Assembly (NCBI GenBank): GCA_024734555.1
Contig: JANPWX010000451.1
Span: 218,221 to 282,220, forward strand
Length of the DNA stretch: 64,000 nt
Direction of reading: 5' to 3'
From: Trochalopteron elliotii
Lineage: Eukaryota; Chordata; Aves; Passeriformes; Leiothrichidae
Shown: positions 28,001 to 43,000 of the stretch, piece by piece
Position numbering within the stretch: position 1 is the first letter of the stretch
How the letters are laid out: every line of letters begins with the position of its first letter
The notes under the pieces: generated by a model
Databases searched by the model: none
The model's input: only the letters and a program-made list of their open reading frames with translations
What the model was told of the DNA's origin: nothing
Program-made: the position numbers and the translations under genes

Positions 28001-31000
28001 GTCCTCCAACCTCAAGTTATTCAAATCATATTTATCATGGATCTTTATAAACAGTAAGAGCTGCAAGTAGAACTAAACACTGTCCAGCTTTTAGTGTGCA
28101 AGTTCCTGTGTCCTACCAACAATACCAGCTGAACTCCTGTAACCCTTAAAATCCATTCAATGGACTCTAGAAAAGAATTTTTACAGGGCTCAATTCAACA
28201 TTTTGGCTAAAGAATTTAGGAGAATGCTTGGGGGTAAAAAAGTTCTATGTATTCCACTCTACCTGTGCAGCCAAAACAGGCCAGTGGACTCCTGGTAAAA
28301 GCCCTGCATGTTTGGATAATGAAAATTCTTTCTGGCTGAATGCTTTGCAGAAACGCTCCTTTTTAGATAGAAAATGGGAGACTTATACAGCACAGAAATT
28401 TCTGACAAACTTAATCAAGCAAAACCAATCCAACTTAAAAACAGCTCCCATAATTTTCAAGTGCCAACTTTTTTTTTAATATATATTTTTTTATAAATAC
28501 ACACTAAAAATTGCATATTCCAAGATCTAGAAATTCAAGCAGAAAGGATTTTTATCTAAATAGTAAGAATTTGATGTTTCTTTGCTCCTTTACACTTACT
28601 TCAGAACACTTTTTCCATCTTGCAAATCACACAAAGAGGGGTCTCAGTAAAGTCTCTGAAAGGGAACTTTCTGTTCCTTTCATTCTGTGTAAAATTTACC
28701 ACATGCATAAAAATAGACTGTGTCACAATATTTGCATTTTGCATCATGACCCCATCACAGAGGACTCCTGCCCAAAAAACCTAGAAATACTTCACTCTTG
28801 CTGCTCAGAAACACAGAAAGAAGCAAATTTGTTTTCTTACCTCTAAATTGTAGAGCACTCTGAATGTGGACATGCCTGGAGCAAAAGATCTGAAAAGACT
28901 TTCTAGTATTGAACTGGCACTGGGCTGATGTTGGTGTTTTGAAGACAAGGATGGGGATTTTGAGGACTGAGAACTGGATTCTGAAAGCAGAGTTTTCTAG
29001 GAGGAAAAAGCCACAGAAGAAGTATTTTGAGACTCCTGTGTTTTGCTGTAATTGAGAATACATTTCCTACAACCCCTGTAATGGCCCTCTCACCTCTGGC
29101 TGCTTGGAAATAAGTCAATAATGAATATTGACTTAACCTGAACATTATTTTGCTGTAGTTTCAAACCCTCTGTGTATAATAATCTGACAGGGAATTTAAG
29201 GAACCTGGTAGTAAAATCCTCTTTGTGTGGCTCACCATGATCAATTACTTAATCCATACCTTCCTTCCTAGAGAATCAAGTTGATCAAGAGCCTCCTGAA
29301 TAGCTGGGTCAGTGGGAATCAGGAGCAGAAGTTTCCTCACTCGCAGTGTTATCCTGAAAAGAAATCAGAAGTTACATGTACAAAACAAGGGCTCAGCCAC
29401 ACTGGTCTGGGGGATGCTTGCACACAGTGGAGTGAGTATCCAACTGGACACTGTGAGCAACTCTTTAATATTTAGTAACCATTTAATCTGCTTACCTTGG
29501 CTCCTCCAGGTTGGCAAGCTGGTAAAGCATATCAAACACATTACACACGAGAGCCATGACGACTCCAGGGAGGGATTTCTCCTGAGAATTAAGCAAAAAT
29601 ACAAAAGTATTTTTCTACCTTTTCTTTAACACACAAATTTAACAGAGCTCTTCACTGAAGCAAACGGCCCACATGCCAACCTGGGCCACAGAAATCCCAG
29701 CCACCTTCTACACTGAGACAACATTTAAATTTTTACATTATTCCATTTCTGTTTTAACAGACAATTTTTGAAGTCACCTGTTCTGACAATCAAAATACAA
29801 AGCAGACCAGGAGTGATTTGAACATGCCAGTTGATACTTCTTAGTTTACCTTCATACTGCAGTTTTATTAGTAGTGAAAATATGGAAATCTCTACTCTCA
29901 CCAAATACACAGTCTCAAAATTAAACCAGATGGGTCCTATTTGTTTAAAAGACCCTGTAGAAATGAATAAAGACCAAGCAGGCTACTCTAGGTGACAGAG
30001 TACAGATTATAAAGTCCAACCTGCATTCACAAGGCAGCTCTGTATTTAGATGATTTGTTTCAATTGCAGTTTGAAAGCAAAACCAGATTACTAAACATTG
30101 GATGATCTAACTGGAGCCCACCTATGAGCTCCACCTGGAGCTTCAGGAAAAATCTGAGGGAAGGCTTCAGGTCATATTATGCTGTACCTGTTCCATTGCA
30201 TAGGATGAGCTAAATACACTGCTGCTGTTGCTGGAACTGGTTGAGGAATCTGCAGAGCTCCCTGATGGAGTCCCACTTCCTGATGTTTTTACTGTGAGGA
30301 TTTGTTCATCAGAGAAGCCCAGCTGGTGGAGTAGTTTCTGATCTTTGTTTACTGTTAGCTGCAAGAAAATATTTATTGTTTAGTTCTGGAAAAGACCCAA
30401 TTTCATAGAGAATGGGGATTCTTTGTAGTTAACATACCAGGCTGTCATTGGCAAATATCTGTATATTTTCCACAGGTGAATTCAACATCTTTGCTATTTT
30501 CCACCTGACGCTTCCTACAGTTTCATTGCTATGAGCCTGTGAAATTAAACAACACTGGTTCAGTAAGCCTGCTCGAGCAGTAAATGCCAAGAAAAAATAA
30601 AATCATCCCAAAGAGTCTTCCTGCATAGGGTGGCAAAGTATTGCTCATAAGAGTGACAGGATAGGACAGCACAGAAATGCTCCAACACCCACAATGAGCA
30701 AAAAACTTATTTTTCCCATCCTGGAATTTAATGATCAAAATACATTTGGTCCACAGACACTTCCACATATGTATTTTTAACAGTTTCAAGAAGATTTTTC
30801 AAGTTGACTGGAATCTTTATAACCATCTTAACTCTATTCAGCCCAGGCATAAAACCCACCAAGAGTGGCTACTTAACCAAGAGTCCATGGCACACACAAG
30901 CTGGGCACACCTACCTCTATGGTGAAGGTATCTTTGGTAGACTCATATGTAACATTAAGGGTTAAAAGATGTCCATGGAAAGAGGCACCATGAGGTAGAA

Positions 31001-34000
31001 TAGTTCGGGGAACAGAGTAAAGGTCCTACAGGAAGAGAAGGATGACAGTAAATATCACTCTTGAAAACAAAGACATTCCTGTGATGGTGGGTAACTAGGG
31101 TTGCATGTTTATATAACTTTCACTGTTTTTAATAAAATTGGGAGTTGTGTTCTTAGCCTTGCCTAGTAGGAAATGACACATCTTACCTCTATTGTTATCA
31201 CGTAACGCTCTGCCAACAGCAGCAGTCTCTCAATTATTACAAGTTTAGTTGACCTAAAGATAAACACAGAAAACAAGAGTAACTTGTCTCACAGATTAAT
31301 TTCCAACGCCCACGGGTAACTACCATGAATTGTCTGGTTTTGAAGGTACCTCCTTAAACCTGGAGTTAATTCAGCAGAAATGAACTAGGAAAACAGGCCA
31401 AGAGGCTTGTGTTGTACTGCTTGAGATGTTGCCAGCTTCAGAAGAAGATTCATGTTTCTAAAGGTCCCACCCTATACTCCTATATTTAAGTTACACATAT
31501 TCAGGTATGGCTAAATTAGGCTCGAGGTTGAAAAAACAACCTTTTCTCTCCTAATTTAAGAAGAACCACACCTAAATCCCACTGCCTCAGAAATATTACA
31601 TGATTAATATGCTGGTAATAACCTGTGGGGTTTCTTGTTTTGTTTTGGTTGGCTGGTTTTGGTTTCTGGGGGGCTGGAGGCAAGGTGGTATTTTTGCTTT
31701 TAGTTCGTTGTTTTGGGGTTTTTTAATGTCTACTTGGCTTTGGTTTTCATTGTTTCCTTGCTGTTTTCTTTTTTTAAACACAGGTTTTTCAAAATCTCTG
31801 GAACTCCTATTGCACAGCAATTGGAATATTCAACTGAGGAACCACCAGTATGTACAGCTACCAATTACCAAGAATTTTAATTAGCACTCGAAATCTTGTG
31901 GGAAGCATCTGGGAGCAAATGTCTACTGTCATATTTATTCCTTGAGAGGCTGGCCTACCTGTAAGGAGACTGAACTGATGTTGCCACTGTAGGCATGGCA
32001 GTTGCTGTGAGCATTTTTGTAGCTCTTGTGACAGCATGTGTTAACGTTGGACCACCGAGGGCAGAGCTGGCTGCCTGCAACACAGAGCAGAGCAAAGGAC
32101 AGTCAGGATGTCCTGGAAAGCTCAGAGGACAAAAAATATTTGTGGAAAGAATTTTTTTTACTTTAAATGGAATTAACATAGACAAGTATTCTTATTGTAA
32201 GATACAGAACCAAAAGGATGAGGCATGAGAATAATTAAAATTTGTCTTTTACCTCTAATCGTGTGTAGCAATCAGCAATGAATTTCTTGTGCAGTGATAC
32301 TGAATCCTAAAGATAAAGTGTACAAATTAATTAGAACTTACACTAAGATCATGGGAATTAATCATAAATTGACAGAACCCAACAAATCACACAGCTGAAC
32401 ATGGAGAGTAACAAGACTTTATGAATGTCAAAGCACATTTATATACAAATATATGCCTACCTTTTTCAATCTGGGAGTTAGATTAATATAGCTGTAATTT
32501 ATTATCAGTTGAATAGCTTCATTGGCAATTTCTTCATCTGGTGACTCCATTGCAATCTTCCAGATGAAATCCATTCCTATTAATTCCAGTTTTTCTACGC
32601 TCTACACAAGTAAGAACAAGAGTAAAACATGACTGGATTTCTTATATAATAGCAAGTTGAACCACAGGGACAAAACTGTTGGAAAAGCACTTTTTGATTA
32701 AAACTTAAAAATTTTCTTTTCCAACGTGCTGCCAAACTTTGGCACAGTGCAAAGTTAAACCAACTGCTGTACATTTGTGTGTTTATACAAGAAAAAAAAA
32801 TTGTTTACTGGTGGATAAACAAGTTCCAAAGAACAATGTCAGTCAAGCCAACTGAAAAATCAAAAAATTTAAAAGCATGGAGAAATTTAATCTAGAATGG
32901 AATTTGTTTCAAAAAAGTCAACATGGTTACTAACCACACAATAAATCATCACAAAACCTGCTACGATACTTGGCAAAAAATTCTGCATTTGAAGTAAGTT
33001 CTCTGTGATAAAGATCTAAAATGCCTATGGAAAACTACTTAACATGTAAGCATTTAATTTAACAAAACCACTGAAGGATCAGAGCTAAAAATTATAGTAG
33101 ATTAGAATTTAAATATGATAAGTTTAACTCCCATTCAAAGAAGAAAAATAAAAAAATAATTTAAAAAAAGGTTTTCCCAGCCAGGGAGAAGAAAAAATTG
33201 CACACTAGAATTCATGATTATTTTAGTTCAGCCATTCCTCCTGCAAAGTTTTACAAGCTACAAACCAACTTCCAGCTATCAATTGCTGAATTTTAACTGT
33301 TGAAATTGTCAGAGTTTTAGAACTTAACAATGTTAATGCTACAAGGACAATCTGCTCATTAACAGGAACATGACCATGTCAAACAGCTGCTACACAGTCT
33401 TTGTCTCACCTCCTGTCCCTAAGAGGACACAGGTAGGACACAGGAACAAACTTGCCAGAACACACTCACCAGTTGAGTTCCTTGCCTCTTCAGTCGATGG
33501 TCACACAGGTTCACATTTTCAAAGAATGTCTTAAATAAACTAAAACCTGAAAGTGAAAAAAATGGTGCAGTTTTTTTTATGCTGGTCAGGCTTAGTTTTC
33601 TTTGTTTAAAAAGTAAAGCTATCAAATACAGAAGATGAACTTTTCCCTCTATAACTAATAAAGCTCAAAATTATAGACCCCTTTTTTACATTGATTTATA
33701 GAACTGGTTAGATGTTTAATTTAAAGGCTTAGAAAGCAAATTTCTGGTATATATTTCAATCCCAAATCTGTTCACCAAATCCATTTTCTCACCGTTCATA
33801 GTAATTTCATATGATTCCAGTTTAAGAATTTTCTCTTTGAAGAGTTGTTGCTGCACATCACTCTCCAGATCATGCTGTCCTTTTGTAAACCACTCAAAGC
33901 ACATCTGTGAATGAAAGGCAGACATAATTTTTACCCCATTGTCACATCAAATATTTTAGTTTTATACAGCAAGCTATATCAGATACCACAGTAACTAATC

Positions 34001-37000
34001 TTGCTGAAGTTTTATCTACAGCAAGAGGTTCAAAATCTCATCTCTTGGTAACCTCATATGTTATAGAAGCTGTATTGCAGCTTTAGGGTACTTCATAGTC
34101 CTCTTTCACCCAAATGGTGCTGAATGTCCCTTGTGTCTGCACCAACCTCCATGTACCCTTTTCAAAGCAGCATCTCCAACTAATCTCCCAGCCAATGTCC
34201 CTCTTCCAGTCAAATTTAATGTTGGAAGAGCATCCTGGCCATAAGTGAACCCCTAACAGTGGCTGCTGCAGCCTACACAAAGCATAAAATGCATGACTAG
34301 TTTGTGTTTGCTACTCACACTCCACATGTCTCAACAAACACACATGCTGCTCATGATCCATTAAAATTCTTTCTGCAACCACAGAAACCAACTCTTCAAG
34401 TTTTTCTTACCTCTCGATCCAACTCACAAACATCTTGGCCAGTTACGAGGCATTCCCAGATCTCCCTGGCACGATTCCAGCCCAAATAAAGGGTGGCTTC
34501 TTGCAGAAAAAATGCCAAAAATTTTAGATGTGCCTCCAAATACTGAGAAAGAGGAAACAAAAACTCAAGCTTAAGACTTTTCTTTCTGAAACAAGAACTC
34601 TGAGCATTCTATTTCTTTTTTTTTTTCTTTTTGCAAATTTCGTTGCCAAACAACAGTACACTTTGAAATGTCTGGAAACAGAAACTGTTTGTGAGATTTA
34701 TTTCTATTTTAAGCATATTTCATGGCTACCTTTCTAAAAACAAACATTGAAGTCCCCTTGGATCTACTCTTACTTTGCTGGTGGTGATGTTATTTGACAC
34801 TATTTTTCAAAACCAGCACGGAAAAAATAATTATCAAAGCATTAGCAACAAACTGCTATTTGTGTGTGTCACTTCTATGTGCTAATTAGCAAATCTGTGG
34901 CAGGTATGAAGAGCTTCACAACACATTTAAGGGTATCACCTCTACCAGGAACTGAAGCTGGTGAAGAAGCTGGAAGTTGCACAGGCTTGGCAACAACAGA
35001 TCCTAGGATGGGGAGATACACTCTTCACCAGGTAAAGATTCTGCTAAGGAACTTGTGTAATTTTGTGTAATGCTTACACAGCTTTCTTCTATATAATAAC
35101 AAAGGTACAACAAGCCTTCATAGGTAAGTAGTAGAATTACAAATAAAAACTGAAGTCATTATTCACCAGTGAATTTCAAAAATGAAACAAGGTAAAGAGA
35201 TTCGGTACCTCCCGGTAAGTGTATCGGCCATCCACCAGTGTTGCTCCCACCAGCCCTCCTGGGCCTGCCACAGATGCAGCCAAACGGTGACAGGATATCA
35301 GGCTTCCTGTCACCAACTTCACTATTTCAAAGTTTTTCTTTAAATCTTGGATAATGCTCTTGGCAATAAAATAGAAGAGAGAAAAGATGTTTTTGAAACA
35401 ATAGTTAAACAGGGATGTGCGTACGGCAATTTGCTCTTCTACAGACACACTTCTCTTACCAGAAGGTGTCACGTTCCCCCCTCAGAGTCAGCTGTTGCCC
35501 TTCCAACCCCCGTGATGTTGGTGTTTTCAGCATGTGCTGAAACACAAGTGCTGCAGATTGGAAAGTCCCACACCTCCACACAGCCACTCTACAGCACATA
35601 TGATTGCTGGTAGTTTAGTTTGTTTTCCAAGAGTCAATGTCAATTCAATTACAAAGCAGTTGGTCTAAACATTAGCCATTGTTCGTTTCTTAACACAAAC
35701 ATGCTTGTTAATTATTCTACAAAAAGCTGAGAATAAAATAAATTAGTTCTGACACAGCAAACAGATTTATACATACACACACACTCACAAAGGGACAACA
35801 CAGCACCTCTACTCCAACAGTTTGTTTATGCTACATCACTATACTACTTTTAAAATTGTTTAATAGCTAATTTAATTTTTTTCTAAATTCAAACTTCTAT
35901 GTTTGGCACAGCTACACAGACACAAGAAAAGGTTCAAAACTCTTGTCAGTATACAGCCTTACCTTGTCTTGTTTTTGGTAAGTTTGCTTAATAAATGAAC
36001 GCGTGATTTCATGGAGCTGACGCAAGGCTGGCACCACCCACACAAACTGAGGATTATTGTGCTGGGATGACTGGTAGCAGGAAAGGTAAAAACAATTACA
36101 CATGTGGTATGTGCTCAACAACAGCTTAACTTTCCTCTCAGACTCCTGGAAGCCTAATGATATCTGTTAATGCTGCTGTTTCTAAACAACAGCTACCACC
36201 TCTGCTGGCTCCAGTTACTTGTTCCTGCTTCCTTTTCAAACACACTCCAAGTGCCCTTGTTCACTTTCTACAAGAAGTCCCTTGATACACACATATGGCA
36301 TTTTGCTATCCCTATTATTAAGCCCAAAGTACCAGCTCCTTGCTAGAGAACATGCAAATTAAGTAGCCAAAAAGAACTCAGTTGCACCAGGGAGAGATGA
36401 TAACCACCACCTTCCTCAATTATGGGAGATGAAGCAGGTCTAAAAGGGCATAAAAGGGCAAATCCAGTCAAATGATGTTATTTACTGCTAAAGCACGAGC
36501 AACAGAAGAAAGAATTTCAAATACTACTGAGGTTTAATAGACAAGAAATTTCTGATTGGTGCTGCAAGCAGCTCCCTGATAGGAAGCAAAGCTGCATTTT
36601 GAAAGAGATCCTACAAAAAATAACCCTCCTACCTCATTTTTAGAACTGCTCATCATTTTTCTGGGAGGCTTCATTTTCTGTAAAGTTTGACCACACAGAC
36701 CAGTACTGAGGTTGCTTGTTCAGAGAAGTGATGTCTGGTTTAAATACTGACAACACCCAAATACCACCTACACACTCAGAGAGGTTGAAGGAACCTGCCC
36801 ATACCAGAGGGCTCTCCACTGAAGACTCCCTCACAAATTTGAGAAAGCTGCCTTAACATTACATTCCTTCCCAGTTTATGTCTTCATTTCCCTAATGAAG
36901 GGAAATAAGGACACCATGTATTTTATAAGTCTGCTGTATGCTCACCCCAATCCCTTCTAGTTTACAATTACAGCTTTTGTTAGTGTTTCCCACTGCAGCA

Positions 37001-40000
37001 CCTCTGTAAAAGCCCTTGCCAGAATATAATTAAAAGGAATGAGATTAGAAAAGCATAAGAGAAGATTCAAAAGAAAAAAAACTACAACTTTCACAGACAT
37101 TGAAAACCTAAGATTTGAAATTCATATTCATGAACACACACACACAGGAGTGTGATCAATATCAAGAACCAACATACTATACCTCCTAAACATCTAAAAT
37201 CCTCTACAGATGCTGCAACACAGACAAAACTTTCAATTTCATGAAAGAAATGAACAAAAACAGTACAAGCCTTTTTTCTTTATTTACAGCATACTTCAGG
37301 GTAAAAAAAAGAAGACAGGAGCATTCCTGCAGGCCTCTAGAAAAACTGCCTGCCATGTGAACAGTGCAGGAGAGAATATATGCAGTCTTTTAAGCCATGC
37401 ACATCTCTGCTGCTGCCAGGAAACAGGCAGCTTTGGGAATGGCTTCTTTATGTTACAAGAAAGGAGTTAAGTATTTTACTAAAATACAAAAACTACTACA
37501 ATTGAAATATCGATTTGCATTTTGAGACTTAACGGTCATGCCAGAACACATGCTTTACTCAAAAAAAAAAAACTAATCTAGGCTTTCACATGAAAGGGAC
37601 AGTTAAAATACTGACATACCTTTAAAGTGGTTCCATTTGCAAATTCTAACCTTGGGCCCATCCTGGTAGTTTCCCATAAACTGATCACTCCTTGTGCTGA
37701 AAATTTGCTTAAAACAAAGGCAAGAGACTTACTATGAGTCTCATGATCAACAAAGTGGCTCACACAAAGCCTACCCCTCTCGAGGACTCCCCAAGGTAAG
37801 AACTTACAGATGGGACACACAATTTGTGCATCTTGAAAGAAAAGGGCAACATCGAGGCTAGATAAGATTTCATTTTGGAAAAGATAAAATAATAAACCAA
37901 CCCTCTTAATATCCTCTATGCATTTGATGATGTAGCTCCTTTTGATTGCCTCTTTCACTGCATAAGCATCACTGAGGATTGTCAGGTGCTCCTCCAAGGC
38001 CTGCTGGATAAGACTACATGGTAACGTTGGAAGATGAGCCAGCTCCCAAAGTACCTCCAGAACCTGGAGGAAGAAGGGCAAGGATAGTCAGGACCTAGGA
38101 AGTACAGAGGCTAGCAACTCTGCATTTAATTAAACAAAAATCCAAAGGAAAACCATCCACTTGCCTTGCCAGTGGTTGTTTCCACTCGTGCTTCTCGGCC
38201 AATGCGGCCAATGAGGCTCAGCAGCTTCTGCCTCACTCGGTCACTCTCTGTCTCCCAGCTCTGGACAGCAAAGAAATCAATGTTAGAGCACCTCTGTCAG
38301 GCTGTCACATCTCAAGTGTACACAAAAATATAATCCACAATCACTTTACTGCAGGAATATTCAAATACAAACAAGTGTGTTTCCAATGTAAGTATTTCTT
38401 TATTTCTGTTGCTGGGAGTTACAGCATGAATTTGCTCAACTCTTTTTCAAACACTACTGGTGATTAAATATCATAATAAAATCTCACTTTAAGTCCCTTA
38501 GGACTGGCTACCTAATGTACTTAAAGTAAGTAAATTAGCAATACAGTAGCAGATTAGGCTTCTGGGTTAACATAAAAATTAGTAGTAAAAGTGTTTTACT
38601 AATAGCAAATTTTACATTTATATAAAAAATATAAATGTATTCAAGGCATTTGCCTTTCAGTAGGCTGGATGCACTAGTACATCTCATCAATTCTTTTCCT
38701 AAGGAATGTAAATTCAGGTGAAAACTTACCTTTTGGATTAGAACAAATAAATGATTGAGCTGATCAGAGTTAAACTTCACAGCAGCTGCAGCAATAATGG
38801 TATGTATGTTCTCAATCACAGTGGAGGATTGTCCCGACTGAAAAGGAGGAAAACACAAGGTAGGTCTTTAACCCAAACAAGCCAGATAAAAACCTTCATG
38901 TAATCATTACCCTACCACTCATATTAATGAGGGAGAAGAGCAGCTTTTGACATGGTAGAAACACAAGTTCAGAGTCAACTGTCTGTGCTCCTCATTTCCC
39001 TGGCTGAGAAGTCTTTGGAAGTAATTCTAAAGCAGGAAACTACAAGTCTGCCATCATTAAAGCAGCTTCAAGCTGCTGCAGTGGCAGCAGTACAAACATC
39101 ACCTTTTCTATTGCTTGGTGAGGTTCACGTGTGAGGGGTTGAATCTTTGAAACTCTCCCAGGCTTTACTCAAAAATGAGCAATACAAAATCTCCTCCTAC
39201 ATGGATGGGAGCACCATGGTAACAACAGCCAGAGAGGGGGAGGAAGTATTGCTTTTTATTAAAGAATAAAAGTGAGGGAGCTAGAATCACATTACAGCTC
39301 TGCTAAGAATTAAAGACATGCTACCATGCCACACAAACTGCAGAGCTGACAGTGTTCAATGAGTTTAGTCTAAAAGATCAACATTTGCACAGAGAAGAAA
39401 ACCATTTCCTGCAGTGGAAGAATAGTTTCTTGTCAAAGTTTCCATGTGTCATTTGCATAAACACTCAAACCACCTTCCCCACACAGTAATAATTTGAATA
39501 CCCTTAAAGTGAAGGCCAAAAGATGACTTGTCAGTCAGTTATATGTCTGTACAGGAAGGTAAATGGCAATTCATACAGTGGGAGCCCACTCTCTTTAAAG
39601 GCACACTCTGACTTTAAATCCATACCTCCAACCATGAACATTAATATCCTAGTTTTGTCTAGACAAATACTCTTGTCACCTGTTTCAGGCTGACAACCTC
39701 TTATGCCAAATCAAATACTTTTGCAGCCCCTTAACACTTGTTGCAAAGAACTGAACCTCATCACAGGATTTAACAGCTGTGTTACAAGAAATTGCCAGAA
39801 CAATTGATTTTACATGACAAGGGAAAAAGTAGAAGGAAGTCTTTGCATTAATTACACTGTTAAAATCTCAACACCTCCACATTGCAATAGAGATGGATAG
39901 ATTATGTATAAAAATCCCTTCATTGGAATGTCTGCTTTTGTAAGACAGTCTAAAAGCACCTGCCTAGTCTTGATTGCTTACCTGAATTCTCCAAATTTTA

Positions 40001-43000
40001 GTAAGCTCATCTAAAGACAATTTACTGCCCAGCAGTTCAATAATTCCCTTTATTCGATCACAGTATTGTGCTTGGTCTATATTACCTGTGAAACAAAGAA
40101 AGGGAACTCAGTGAATAGATTTCAAACATTATTAGGTACATTAAATTAATATAAAAGAACTAATTATTTTAAAAGAGAAAACAAAGCCATCTTCATTTGG
40201 AAAGTCTTTCTTTTCTCTTACAGACAAGTATCAGTACAAAGAAAAAGAACAAGGATGTTTCCATTTTTATTCTGTTTTGTTTCATACATCTGATAGCACA
40301 CCTACAGAATGTTGCTCCTGGGGGAGAAAAACACCTCTTTTCTCTCTTTTTTAGAGGCTAACAATATACAAACTGAGAGTAAAAAACCCCCAGGTACAGC
40401 AGAAGACATCTGCACAGATGTCAAACAGAGGACTAGACAATAGTTACAGAATTTGCAGGATTTTACTTTATTTTGGAGAAAACAAAAACCTTGAACTCTT
40501 TGGTTAATAGTGCTCATTAAAATGTATTGAAAGGGAGAGATGAGATTTTTAAATTTAAGTCATTTAAAGCATGTGCTAAAAGGTTTTGTGAGAGTTCTTA
40601 CCTTCCAGAGCAATCGACAGGACTGAATTCTCCACAAGCCAATTCAGCAGTCGGTCTGTGTCTATTGCATTCTTCACTGACTTGGACACAGTGCTGTCCT
40701 CTATTAATTTCGTTACCTAAAAATTGCAAATTGTAAGATTTGAACAAAAAATTCCCACATGCATCATACATACACACAGAGTGAAATCTATTCAAAAAGG
40801 CTCATGATGAAGCTTAAGTGTGAATCCTGAAATACTTTGAGTACAGAAGGTGTTTGGGATTTTTTGGGTCGGTTGTTTTTTGCGGGGTGCTGGCTTTTTA
40901 ATTTTTTGGGTTTTTTTTTTAATAAGCTGTTTAAAGGCAAATTCCTAACCATAAACACCATGTCATCAGTCTCTGATGCAGCAGAATCTTATTCTCAGTC
41001 TGACACAGAAAAGCTGGCCTGTGCTGCCAGGTATTTTTCTACAGATATGCCAGAAGTAGGTTATCTCAGGCTTCTGCTTGTTACACTCAAATCAGTGTCC
41101 TACTTTTTATCCAATACTGAACTGATACAGGCTCCTTACTCGAGGGAGAAAGAGCACATTTCTGCTAAAATCTTCAAAAGCTGTACTTCTATAAATTCAC
41201 CACGGATACACAGCATTTATGATTAAGAACCAAACAGCAACGAGGTTTAACATCTCAATATTCTCATAAATAGAGAAGGAAAAAAGCAGAAAAGATGGCC
41301 TCTGAAACACTACAGTGTCCACATACAACTATAATAAAAAATACAATATAAAATGCTACAATTATGTAATGCAATGACCTGATATGAGTGGACTAAGACA
41401 TCAATATAGGTTTAAGTCCATTTGGGCTTTTTCCTGTTTCCTTTCAGTGAAAGGAGAAAAATGGGATATACCATAGGATGCTCAGGATTGTCCCAGAGTG
41501 AATATTCAATTAATAGCATAGACCACTGCCTATAAACCAATCTAAAATTGCATTTCTTAGAATAGTGCACGTCTCAAACTGTGTCTAACTGGGAGGCCTT
41601 GCAGTGGCCACTAACACTATAAACAACTCCTGTTACATTCACTTATTTTGGTGTTTCTTTTGAACTGAGCTTTTGCTAAGGCAACATAACTCGCAAGGAG
41701 ATATTGCGCCATCTCTTTTTTTTTTTTAAGGTTGTGGTTTCAGTGGCTTATTAACAACCCATCCCACGTAAACACATGCTCTCGTGCACACATACAGACA
41801 GCCAAAAAGCCAACCTACTTCTTTGAGGGAATTCATTTTTGCACTGAAGTGGGGGGATTTCAACATGCGCAGCAGAATGTCCAGCCGCAAGTCATCGACC
41901 GCCGTCACCAGGTCAGGTTGGAAGCGCATACACAGCAGTTTGATCCCAGACAAGAGCTCAGGGATACTCACCAGCCTCTGTTTGAAACAAAACAGCAACA
42001 AAAAAAGGATAAACAGAGGCATTGGTACTTTTGCTATTCTGCTAGAGACATCAGTGTCTCACAAAGAGTAGGTTTAGTGACCAAACAGAGACTGTTTAAT
42101 CAAAACACAGTACCTGGTATATCTGAAAGTATTACTTGTACAGTAGAAATTTTAAGATAATGAAACCTTTGGTTAAAGCTTCAGATTTGGCAGAGTAAGT
42201 TACTCTCCTTTAGTTCACCAACCTATGAATACTTTCTTGTTTAAAATTAACAATTTATAACCAAGTAAAAAGTCAATACAATTTAATAGAACTGAATGCC
42301 AAATTCAGGGTAATGCAGGAAGTAGCCACAAGTTATACAGACACTTTACTACCAAATTCTCAGAAGCAAACAGCTAATGCAATAGCAATATGAATTTAGC
42401 AGATTCAAGACAGTAAATATCTTTGAGTCAGAGAAGTGAGCATTCAGCACGCTGCACAAGGGGACCAACAAAAAGAAAAGTTTGATAGCAACAGTGGCAA
42501 AATATTTTAGAAAGGGTCATAAACCAGGCATTTACTGAAAGGATATTGAATGGAATTGGGTAAGTGCATTTTCATTATGTCATTCAGTCAGAATTCAGAA
42601 CAAGCTGTATTCTTGCCAGCGAGAAGAAAGCTCTTGTTCTAGTTTACATTGACAGCATTTTCAAGACACGCAGGAAGTTCTTCCTAAATATTTAATATGT
42701 TAAACATTACCTTGTCTTTCAAGTCCTTCTCTTCTACATTCTGTACATATTTAATCATTTTATGAATGACGGGATCCAGCATGGGCTAAAGAATGTGAGA
42801 AAAGGCATGACAATCATTTTAATGTTTCCTGAAATCAATTGAATTACTCGAAAGACGTGACTGCAGCAAAAGGAAATACTCAGCTGAAAGCTCACCATTA
42901 CCTTAGACATAAAGCAACACCCACAACAAAGATAAAATGATCCTGGTAGCTATGCCCAGGAAAAAAAAAGCAATTGAGAGTAAGAACCCATTTCAGACCA

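Noticed and set aside
37620..37662. Possible exon 16 between CTACCAG and GTATGT
   Set aside because: 43 nt breaks the frame and the peptide does not resemble the expected one.
37808..37831. Pseudo-exon with GTAAGT donor
   Set aside because: Very short, and the encoded peptide does not fit USP24; no supporting context.
41732..42160. 142-codon plus-strand open frame
   Set aside because: It is the antisense shadow of USP24 exon 10.
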